In this document: positions 7,637-15,700 of the stretch, piece by piece | Layout of the letters: each line of letters starts with the position of its first letter | How positions within the stretch are numbered: position 1 is the stretch's first letter | Assembly: GCA_025146925.1 (NCBI GenBank) | Contig: CP102260.1 | Coordinates: forward strand, 2,407,389 to 2,471,388 | From: [Bacteroides] pectinophilus | Lineage (GTDB): Bacteria; Bacillota; Clostridia; Lachnospirales; Lachnospiraceae | Length of the DNA stretch: 64,000 nt | Direction of reading: 5' to 3' | Made by a program: the position numbers and the translations under genes | The notes under the pieces: model-generated | Databases searched by the model: none | Told to the model about the DNA's origin: nothing | What the model saw: the letters and a program-made list of their open reading frames with translations, nothing else

Positions 7637-8380
7637 TCAAATCTTAATGCTCATCAATAACTGCTCTCTATTAGGCTGAATCATTGTATATTTCTCCTTA
7701 AATGAGGTAATTGCACCATACATTTTCTCAGTTAAATTTTCTGGGATTTCGTCCTTTCCCCTGGTTTTTTGCTCCTCAATGTAAGCCGATGCCAAAGTTG
7801 ACCTTGTGGTAATTTTTGAAATTTTATTCATTTCTTCACCAATAATTCCACGGGCATGCTGATTGGTTGTCTCCATTGTCACAAAGTCATCCACTGTTTT
7901 TTTATATGCAGCATCTAAATTGCTTAACTCTTCATCCTTTGTAAGCTTACGAGGTCCATTTTCATCAGCTACATATATTTCTCTGGTTCCATTTTCATAG
8001 CCCTTCACAATTTCATCATATAATTCTGCGTATGCTTTAACATAATTATTTGCCTTGTCAGTAATATTTAAGGCACTTTTTCCTGTATCAACATTTTGAT
8101 TCTGCTGTGCTGCCTTCTTTTGAATTTCATAACTATAATCAATATCACTGATTTTTTTACTCGCTAACAGTTCCTTTCTTTGAACCACATCATCATATTT
8201 TTCCTGTCCACTCTGCTGTATACGATTACGATAATACTCCAATCCCTCATTAGAAATCGAAAGCTTCACTGATTGCCCCACTGTATGTTTTTCGTTTGTC
8301 TGACTATTTCCTTTCTGTACTTTATCAGTATTTTTTTCCATTATTGAATTCGTATTATTCATGTAATTAGATATTTTCAT
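7637..8380 (-). CDS. Class II array protein, copy 1
   Basis: 247 residues, soluble, mostly helical. An S-V-K-L-S-I-S-N-E-G-L-E-Y-Y motif near residue 37 recurs in other members. The core is L-Y-D-E-I-V-K-G-Y-E-N-G-T-R-E, then R-K-L-T-K-D-E-E-L-S-N-L-D-A-A-Y near residues 150-165. GAGGTGA precedes the ATG. The protein at 52944-53687 is identical. The L-S-I-S-x-x-G motif recalls the N-terminal segments of FlgM and other flagellar proteins, but that is only a resemblance. It lies between a PPC-domain secreted protein and the class I gene, reading the same way. Function unknown. Confidence 0.8.
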   Translation of the reverse strand: MKISNYMNNTNSIMEKNTDKVQKGNSQTNEKHTVGQSVKLSISNEGLEYYRNRIQQSGQEKYDDVVQRKELLASKKISDIDYSYEIQKKAAQQNQNVDTGKSALNITDKANNYVKAYAELYDEIVKGYENGTREIYVADENGPRKLTKDEELSNLDAAYKKTVDDFVTMETTNQHARGIIGEEMNKISKITTRSTLASAYIEEQKTRGKDEIPENLTEKMYGAITSFKEKYTMIQPNREQLLMSIKI

Positions 8381-8389
8381 ATTGTCACC

Positions 8390-9868
8390 TCAATTTCCAT
8401 ATTTATACAATGTCATTGACGGATAACGTCTGGTGAATGTCAAAGAATTTGATCCTACTGCATAATCATAATAATAATTAAAATTTTCTATATCTATTAA
8501 CTTACCTGTTGACGGATCAATAATAACTGTCACGGCTTTAAAGTCCTGCCACAAATTATTCTCTTTATATGCCCCAGTGCATCTGCAATGAACACTGTAG
8601 AAGTTACTGTTAGAGTAAAAAGTCAATTCTAACGCTGCTCTACTGCCCACATTCATAGCTGGTCTTGTCGACTTCATATAATATATTGCTGCTGGTGCAA
8701 GTGCATCATCACCCAAATACGCATAAACATCATCCCTGTCCTTTATAGAGATGTTATATGACTGTGAACCAGCGGAATTAGAACTACTATTTGAATATGA
8801 ATAGCTTATATCAATCGGGTTTCCATTTACATAATATACAGAACCAGTACTATTAGTTTGGAATACAATTCCTGCTTCTTGACATATCCCAATCACTTTT
8901 GCTGAAGTATCGGACGATAGTTCATGTACTTTTGTGAAATTAACCGTATATTCAGATGTCGCAGAATATGTGTTATTTTTGCTTAATACAGCAAAATAAT
9001 ATACCCCCGGCATAATTAATACTTTATCATCTTCATTTCCAACCTTATATATTGCTGCATTACTTCCTGACTTTCCTTTATATACAAGCGAATAATCAGC
9101 AGTTGTTGATATAGAGTATTTCATAATATATCCCTTTGTAACAGATACTTTATAATAGTCTATATCAAGTGGACTATCTAATACACCCACAGCACTTGAA
9201 CCTATTGAGATATTTGTTGCGGTTGATAATGTATCATTCACTTCATAACTAGCATCCTTTGCACTATCAAAAAATGCAAACGTAAAATTTCCTGTACCCT
9301 CATATCCGCCTGCTGCAAAATAATATATGCCCGGTTCCAAGACATCTGCATAGTGTTCAGATACTCCTAAGCCTTCAGTAGAACTTCCTCCAACTAAATT
9401 CAAAGAATATGTTTCTGTATCTAGGGAAAACATATATAAATCAGCGTCCAGTGTTTCAGCCATCTGTAAAAAGACCGTCACCTTGCTTTTTTCTGTAATT
9501 TCAAATCTATACCACCGAAATTCTTTTTCATTTTCTATACTTCCCTGATATGCATTATTATTCTCAACAAGATATGCATAATTAGGATCTGCATTAGATA
9601 CATCATCATTTTCACTATAAGGCATAATGCTAGATAATGATAAGTCCGTTCCCGTATAGTTTCTTTCCTCAACATTCAGCTCTGTTTCGGGAATTTCAGT
9701 TGCAGGAACCTCTTCATCGGATATTTGCAGAAATTCCATCTGTCCATCATTTTCAGATATAATATTTTCTGGTGTTGACTGCAATGTTTCCGCACTGACA
9801 CTTATTCCATTTGAACATGAAATCATTACTGCCAATGCTAAAATTCCTGATAAAATTTTTTTCTTCAT
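8390..9868 (-). CDS. Secreted protein with PPC-type beta domains
   Basis: 492 residues. Residues 1-27 are a Sec signal peptide (K-K-K, hydrophobic core, cleavage near V-S-A-E). Residues about 110-205 and 210-315 each look like bacterial pre-peptidase C-terminal (PPC) beta-sandwich domains: F-R-W-Y-R-F-E-I, A-D-L-Y-M-F-S, L-E-P-G-I-Y-Y-F-A-A-G-G-Y, then I-D-Y-Y-K-V-S-V and M-P-G-V-Y-Y-F-A-V. The remaining 175 residues are beta-rich and unassigned. No protease domain is present. AAGGTGAAG precedes the ATG. The stop is 10 bases from the class II gene, so the two are likely one transcript. PPC domains usually bind or shield extracellular partners. Confidence 0.75.
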   Translation of the reverse strand: MKKKILSGILALAVMISCSNGISVSAETLQSTPENIISENDGQMEFLQISDEEVPATEIPETELNVEERNYTGTDLSLSSIMPYSENDDVSNADPNYAYLVENNNAYQGSIENEKEFRWYRFEITEKSKVTVFLQMAETLDADLYMFSLDTETYSLNLVGGSSTEGLGVSEHYADVLEPGIYYFAAGGYEGTGNFTFAFFDSAKDASYEVNDTLSTATNISIGSSAVGVLDSPLDIDYYKVSVTKGYIMKYSISTTADYSLVYKGKSGSNAAIYKVGNEDDKVLIMPGVYYFAVLSKNNTYSATSEYTVNFTKVHELSSDTSAKVIGICQEAGIVFQTNSTGSVYYVNGNPIDISYSYSNSSSNSAGSQSYNISIKDRDDVYAYLGDDALAPAAIYYMKSTRPAMNVGSRAALELTFYSNSNFYSVHCRCTGAYKENNLWQDFKAVTVIIDPSTGKLIDIENFNYYYDYAVGSNSLTFTRRYPSMTLYKYGN

Positions 9869-9913
9869 AAATTAACTTCACCTTTCCTTTTTATTTGAAT
9901 TGCATTATTATCA

Positions 9914-10342
9914 TTAGGCTTTCGCTTCAAAAACTGGTCTTTTCTCCAGATAATCCGGTAGTTCTTTTAATTCAGAATTCATACCATTCTTTACGGCATT
10001 ATATTCCTTCCAGTAAATGGAATAGAATTCATCTTTTTTTGTAAGTTCTACCGGAGTCATTTCGTATCCCCAGCCGGCACCGGTATTTAACAATACATTC
10101 ACGCCCTGACTCTGAATTTGAACACCATAACCACCTGATGTTAAAATAGTGAATTTTAATGTTCCGCCTCCTGCCAGTGCAATCTGCTTGTCTGCAAGAT
10201 TCTGATTTTTTCCCTCTGCCTGTTCCAAAAAATCCAGTAAGGTTAATTCTCCGATCCCTTTACATTTTGGATTGGCATTTTGATTTGCTGGTTTACTGTG
10301 TTTACATCTGTTACTGTCTTCATAGCTAGTGTACTGTATCAT
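9914..10342 (-). pseudogene. Array gene of unknown family, 5' end split by a MITE
   Basis: The frame codes 142 residues ending in P-V-F-E-A-K-A, with a Gly-rich middle (A-L-A-G-G-G-T-L-K-F-T-I, then G-G-Y-G-V-Q-I). The first six codons come from the inverted repeat of a 165-bp MITE (10326-10490). Removing 161 bp (one CTAG copy kept) restores a 145-residue frame that starts at the ATG at 10510-10512, overlapping the stop of the upstream gene as TAATG, and reads M-L-K-K-G-L-E-T-S-Y-E-D-S-N-R. The MITE happens to supply an in-frame ATG without a good ribosome site. A C-terminal remnant of a relative is at 51464-51490. Function unknown. Confidence 0.7.
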
Positions 10343-10490
10343 TGACTTTCAGCTAAATAACGCAGGATAAATTTTCAGTCTGCAAGGCGGAGGAATGAGG
10401 CGTAGCGGTGGCTACGTCGATTGACGACAACGCAGCAGATGAAAACTTATACAAGTTATTTGGCGAAATGTCAGTGATACAGTACACTAG
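10326..10490. mobile_element. MITE of about 161 bp with CTAG flanks
   Basis: The ends are inverted copies: CTAGTGTACTGTATCA-T-TGAC at the left and its reverse complement with one difference at the right, with a second pair of inverted AAATAAC/GTTATTT blocks inside. CTAG occurs at both outer ends and once in the reconstructed empty site, so it is probably the target duplication (TA alone would also fit). There is no transposase frame. It interrupts the gene at 9914-10512. Confidence 0.75.
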
Positions 10491-10511
10491 TCTCCAAACC
10501 CTTTTTCAACA

Positions 10512-11411
10512 TTAAACGCCAAACATATGCTGCAATTTGTCCAGCATATTATTTACTCTGCCTTCAACAGCTTCTGGCTGATTCCTTAATTCATACCTGC
10601 TTCCATAGTAATCATTTAAACGGTCTTTCATCTCATTACAAAATAATTTTTGATCTGTTTTACCATTTAAAAACTGATTGCAGATACCACTTATCTCTTT
10701 CTTCTCATTTGTATAAAAAGCTGTCTCATCTGAGATTATTTCTGACTTGTACTTATAAGATTCTGTTTTGCTTCCAATTCCAACAACCATGTAATCTGGT
10801 GTCATTTTCTCCATGATAGAATTACGTGCCGAATCATTAAAATGAACATATTCGTCAATCATGTCTGAAAAACCTGCTTGTAATTGCTCTGGAACATACA
10901 TTTCATTTACTTTTCTTAGCCCCGCTTCACTTGCACTTAACAAAAATACAGATTCATAGGAAGTTCCTCTATATCCCTCCTGAGCATTCAAAAAATCTAC
11001 ATCTGCTGTCATTGCATTAATCTTCTCTTTTAAATCTTTCATTTCATCTTCTGTCAAATATTCAGAAGCATTTTCGTCCAGCCATTTTTCAAAAACCTCT
11101 GACTGATTTTCCGAACAGCCTTCAAACGCACTTTGTTCTCCAGAAATGGAAGTTGCTTTCAAATCTAATTTGAATAAATTTTCACATTTATATTCTGCTG
11201 GTATCTCTCTTATTGCTCCATTAATAGATGAAAAATGCATTGTATGAAAATCCGATACCTTATTACGAGCAGTCTCAACTAACTTTCTTGCTGAATCACT
11301 GATTTTCACATCATCCTCCGAAATAATATTCTGAGGAACAGTTGTTTTCTTCTCAACCTTATTTTTTATCATCTCTGGATTATTAATATACCTATTTCCT
11401 TGAACTTTCAT
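10512..11411 (-). CDS. Array protein of unknown family, 299 aa
   Basis: 299 residues, soluble. Residues 34-50 read D-V-K-I-S-D-S-A-R-K-L-V-E-T-A-R-N, the same kind of motif as L-S-I-S-x-x-G in the class II proteins and similar to the start of FlgM-like segments. The rest is helical with an acidic middle and ends L-D-K-L-Q-H-M-F-G-V. GGGAGG precedes the ATG at 11411. The stop overlaps the original start of the next gene (TAATG), so the two were once translationally coupled before the MITE came in. I recognise no domain and give no function. Confidence 0.65.
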   Translation of the reverse strand: MKVQGNRYINNPEMIKNKVEKKTTVPQNIISEDDVKISDSARKLVETARNKVSDFHTMHFSSINGAIREIPAEYKCENLFKLDLKATSISGEQSAFEGCSENQSEVFEKWLDENASEYLTEDEMKDLKEKINAMTADVDFLNAQEGYRGTSYESVFLLSASEAGLRKVNEMYVPEQLQAGFSDMIDEYVHFNDSARNSIMEKMTPDYMVVGIGSKTESYKYKSEIISDETAFYTNEKKEISGICNQFLNGKTDQKLFCNEMKDRLNDYYGSRYELRNQPEAVEGRVNNMLDKLQHMFGV

Positions 11412-11440
11412 AGCAACCTCCCTAAGTTAGTCCACACTTT

Positions 11441-11496
11441 CTATACTTCTTTATCTATCTTGCTCGATGTCAAAGAAGAATCCGTCTTAGAGTAAA
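11441..11496 (-). pseudogene. 3' remnant of a FliD-C-like array gene
   Basis: Out of frame with the YhcG-like gene and beyond its stop, the minus strand reads Y-S-K-T-D-S-S-L-T-S-S-K-I-D-K-E-V and stop. The intact FliD-C-like gene at 39200-39955 ends Y-S-K-K-D-S-S-L-T-S-S-K-I-D-K-E-V. Only these 17 codons and the stop remain; the body was replaced by the truncated nuclease gene. Confidence 0.75.
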
Positions 11497-12354
11497 ATCA
11501 ATCAAAACATAACACCTTAAAAGCCTGTTATACAGAACCAGATCAACATAAAAATTTTTGTCATTAAATGTAAATCTCTTTTGCCGCTGTTCAAAGAGAA
11601 AGCCCTTTCCTAATTCAAGAAGGAATTTCTGCATTTTTCCTATTACGGCTGATTCCAAATCACTTTCATGGTATGATGCTTTATCCTCCAGTCCTGCAAA
11701 TTCCAATACATATGGCGTATGTAAAATATCTTCCGGTTTCTGCGGAATAGCTCCTTCATTTGCCAAACGCATCACATCATTTTTATCCCTGCTCAATGCA
11801 AGTCTTTCATATAAACTGGAATGGAATTGTCTTTTCAGGGTACTTACATTCCAGTTAGACCGTATTGCTTCCTTCTCATAGAAATCTCTTTCATCCTTAT
11901 CTTCTATACGCATAAGTATCTGATAATGTGTCCAGCTCAGCTTAAATGGTATTTTTTTGTATGCCGTTTCTAATTGTCCAATTCCTGATTGGACAATTCC
12001 AAAAGCCTGTTCAAATTGTCCAATTCCCGATTGGATAATTTCATCTTCTCTATCTTTGTAAGCCATGTAAAATTGCCGCATTCCTGCAACATTGCTTCTT
12101 GAAAAACCTCTGCCATATTCTTCTGTCAAATATGATGACAAAGAATCCAAGACTTTTGCTCCATATTTTGCTCTTTCTGAACCCTGCTGTTCCTGCTCGA
12201 TAATATATCTTCCAAGCAGAAAACTGGTAAGAACTGTAATTGCATTTGCCATTTGTCCCATATTACTTCTGGCACTGTCAATCAGCTTTTTTGATTTATC
12301 AAATAAATTTTGAAATTCGTTACTTTCTATTATTTCTAATTTTTCATTTTTCAC
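11470..12354 (-). pseudogene. YhcG/DUF1016-like PDDEXK nuclease, C-terminally truncated
   Basis: 294 residues. The N-terminal DUF1016 domain is complete (residues 15-190: A-R-S-N-M, L-G-R-Y-I-I-E, then G-F-S-R-S-N-V-A-G-M-R-Q-F-Y and L-S-W-T-H-Y-Q-I-L). The PDDEXK domain starts (F-L-L-E-L-G-K-G-F-L-F, then F-Y-V-D-L-V-L-Y-N-R) and stops at C-Y-V-L-I-D-F, where relatives continue L-K-x-G-K-L-x-H-x-D-x-G-Q-M. The catalytic lysine is therefore lost, and the last residues are read out of frame through a FliD-like remnant. It has its own promoter (12443-12471). Likely inactive. The duplicated Q-S-G-I-G-Q stretch at residues 108-130 is an odd local repeat. Confidence 0.75.
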
Positions 12355-12442
12355 ACTAGAACCTCCAAACTGTCTATAACTGTCAGGTATTTTCTAAAAT
12401 AGAAACATTCATTTTTCATCTGATATCATGACTCATACCGAA

Positions 12443-12471
12443 ATTATACCTTACCCCATGATTTTTCTCAA
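12443..12471 (-). promoter_or_regulatory. Sigma-A-type promoter of the YhcG-like gene
   Basis: On the minus strand TTGAGA (12466-12471) and TATAAT (12443-12448) are 17 bases apart, about 90 bases before the ATG at 12354. Nothing else lies between it and the TTRAP terminator. Confidence 0.65.
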
Positions 12472-12507
12472 TCAATTTTATATGTCAAAAATTTGCCAAA
12501 TTAAAAA

Positions 12508-12542
12508 AGCAGGTGGCCAGCCATTGCAACTGACTACCCACT
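12508..12542 (-). terminator. Terminator after TTRAP
   Basis: An imperfect 12-bp stem (AGTGGGTAGTCAG with CTGGCCACCTGCT) followed on the minus strand by TTTTTTAATTT, beginning nine bases after the TTRAP stop. Confidence 0.6.
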
Positions 12543-12550
12543 CGATACCG

Positions 12551-12757
12551 CTATTCTTCTACCGCTTCTAATGAATTTTCCGCAAATTCCTTATCTGTCA
12601 TGCCATCCAACTTTCTCAACACCTGCCTAGAAAGATCTTCCATATCGCTGTCCTTTATGTACGGCATTATCCGTCTGATTTCTTCCATCATCTTCATTCT
12701 GTTCTGTGTCTCAAAAACACACATGAAATTGATTTCTTCTACTGTGAATTTATTCAT
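12551..12757 (-). CDS. Transposon-transfer assisting protein (TTRAP family)
   Basis: 68 residues: N-K-F-T-V-E-E-I-N-F-M-C-V-F, R-M-K-M-M-E-E-I-R-R-I-M-P-Y and L-R-K-L-D-G-M-T-D-K-E-F follow the TTRAP family, found in Tn1549-like conjugative transposons just downstream of the ArdC-like giant gene, as here. Its first codon overlaps nothing, but its ribosome site (GGGAGATG) lies inside the end of that gene. The ATG at 12757 has better spacing than the TTG at 12760. The molecular role is not known; the name reflects co-occurrence with transfer genes. Confidence 0.8.
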   Translation of the reverse strand: MNKFTVEEINFMCVFETQNRMKMMEEIRRIMPYIKDSDMEDLSRQVLRKLDGMTDKEFAENSLEAVEE

Positions 12758-12761
12758 CAAC

Positions 12762-15700
12762 CTACATCTCCCTATGCGAATTTTTTGATTTTTCCTGTTC
12801 CTTCGTATCCTTATTGTTTCCCTGTGTTGCTTCCTTCTGCTTGGCTGCCAGTCGCTCCTTTAAGGAAGAACGTGCCTGTGGCTTTTCCTGCTGTTCTTTC
12901 TTTTCTTCCTCACGATTGAATTTTTCCACGCCATTGTTGAGTCTCTCATCAATCATGTTATAATTCTGTTCCTCCAGTTCCTCGATCTTAGCAAGCGGCT
13001 TGTATTCTGCCAATTTCACAAGCAGTTCCTTTGCCTGTCTCTCACTGTCCTCGTCTATCCCCTCGTCAATAGATGCCTGTAAGAAAATACTTAGAGGTTT
13101 CACATTTCCAGTTCTTATATCATCAGCAATCATTTGTATCTGTGATTCTCTGTCTGATACCGAATCTCTATATCCATATGTATCAATCTCATAAGATAAC
13201 TGGTCAAGTTCTGCCGCAAGTGTCTGTATCTTCTGCTCTTTTGTCTCCATATCAATCACATCTTTCTCCGGATATGCCGCAATCAGCTTTTTAATTGCGT
13301 CCTGCACCTTTGGTGTATCACGAAGCTCCGGTATATAATTCAGGAAATCCACATCAATTCTCTTGCCGCTTACAATGTCTGCCTGCTCATCTTCCCATTC
13401 TTCAGTCCCCTCGATGTGCATATTTACACCAATAGAAGGAATCCCATGCATACGGGAAGGATCAATGGCATTGTAAAGTTTCATAGCTTCCTCTATCGTT
13501 TCAATGCCCTCATGGTATTCACCCATATTATGAAATTCCCCACACTCCGCAACGGTAAATGTGATATGGACTGTCTCTGGTTCAATTACAGGCTCTTTTT
13601 CCAGTTCAGAAAGCACTTTTTCTTCTGATACAAGTGCGTTTTGTTCCTGCACCAATTCTCTCCCCTGCGTGACAAGCTGATTGTTGATCTGCTCCTGCTG
13701 TGCCTTCTCCTGCAGGTAAGTTTCCACCTCCGGAAGATAAGTCTCCAATGTTCCGGTTCTGCTCTCTGTAATCGGGTTAATATCCACCTGAATACCAGCG
13801 ATATAAATGCTGTCCTCATGTAGCATATTGAAAAGGTCATCTTCTCTGGTTGAGCCTGTGTATTCCACAACTACATCCAAATCCGAATTTTCCTGCTCAA
13901 TACCTCTGCATCGGCTTCCGGATACCACCACATCAACAATCTGTGCATCCAGTCCATACTCGTCTATCTGCGACTGTACATAGGCATATACCGTTTTTTC
14001 TATATCGACCGCACTCTGTCCGTCCAGACTATGAAACAGTTCTTCCGTCTTTGCCCGGAAATCTGCAACCACATCCGGATTGTTCTCTCTAAATTCTGCC
14101 TGCTTTGCTTCTAAATCTGCCTGTTCCACTTCCTCGGCTTTCTCCGAAAGTTCCACAAAATCAACAATCTCTGCTTCGGAACCTGCATACACTTCACCCT
14201 GCAAATATTCGTCACGATAATACTGCTCTGTGACTGATGAAAAGCGTGGTTCTTTCAGATCTGCAATTACCATATCCATTGCTCTTTGAATCGTAATATC
14301 CGGATTGTCATAAACACCGCCATCTAGCAAGTGATACTGTTCATTCAGAATGGAGTAATCGTATCCTTCATCACATTCATGCATAAGGATATAACGGTCT
14401 GCGATATGTACCGCAAGCTCTGTCTGTATTTCGTTCTCCTTGCCTTCCAATGTCAGCATAAATTTCGGCAGTTCCGTAAATCCAAAAGAATCTACAAAGT
14501 GTGCGCTGTTTTCCCCGTTCTCGTGCAATACCACAATATCGCTGACCGACAGGGAATGTGCCTTGTAATCTGCCGGATGGTCGATATTGAACTTTGTATA
14601 GATTGCTTCCAGTGTTTCCGATTGCGTCTGTCCCTGCAATTCTGACAATTCGCCCAAATACACCAGTTTATAATTTTCCGGCAATACCGCATCAAAATTG
14701 TCTTTGGTTATTCCCATACGCTTCAGGCTTTCCGTTCCCTCAAAACGTAACTTGTCCAGTTCGGGATTATCCTTTAACTGGTAAATACCGTATTTATCGG
14801 TATTTCCATATAAAAGTAGTGCTTCCCTGTTGGAATTACTCTCTGTAAGTTCTTCCTGCATCATGAGAAGTTTCCGTTCATTCTGCCAGTCCCCTTTTTC
14901 TATTCCGCACATTCCATCATGCTCTAAAATCTGTTTTCTATCAGCTACAGTACTCTCGGAACCATCCGTATGCAAAAGATACACAGGCAAGTCATGGTCA
15001 AATAGTTCCAATGCCCTTTCCTGTGTTAGTGGAAGCATTTCAATCCATGTATAGCCATACTCCTGCATTTCAGATATTCCGACCATGCTATCCGGCAGTG
15101 CGTCGATTTCTGCCTGTGCATCAAACATTGCTAATGCAACATCCTGATTTCCATCCACTTCCTGTGCGTAGATATGTTCTGCAAGCTCCCTTGTTTTCTC
15201 CACATTACTCAGCTTATAAGCATAATTTACAATCAGATTTCTTTCATCATCGGAAAAGGCAGGCTGTCCATGCTCCAACCGGTTAATGATATGCTCTGCC
15301 TGTTGAATGACAGACAATTTCTCCGCATCCGTCAGACCTGCATCAAAATCGTATTCATAATCCCAAAAGTCCGGCATATTTCCGTTTAATTCCTTACTAC
15401 TGGACGCAAGTAACGTGATTTCCGCTCCCTGTTTTTCCATATATGAAAGGTAATTGCCATCCCATTCTTTTTCATCAAGAGAAGCCATATCTTTGAGCAT
15501 TTTTCTGACATCATCCCTCAACATATTTGTGATTTTCAAAACCTCCCATTCGCTTTCAAAAATGGAAGCGAACTTAACAACCACATCATCGGCATTGATC
15601 GGCTCCATTGCCTTATCATAGACCGCCTTTCTCTCCTTCATATCAATCAGCTCATCTGTATCTGTGTTATAACGCACATCCAGATGATACTCTCCGTACT

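Larger units (their letters stand above)
6429..8382. repeat. 1954-bp direct repeat, copy 1
   Basis: The stretch from the middle of the XRE gene to two bases past the start codon of the class II gene recurs at 51736-53689 with a constant offset of 45307, so without net indels. The class II protein is identical in both copies, while the class I gene differs most in its central third (about 7020-7260). Confidence 0.95.

Noticed and set aside
13586-13870. Same-strand second frame of 94 codons inside the ArdC-like gene
   Set aside because: Trp/Arg/Ser-rich composition, no family likeness and no start signal, unlike the TnpV frame in the helicase gene.
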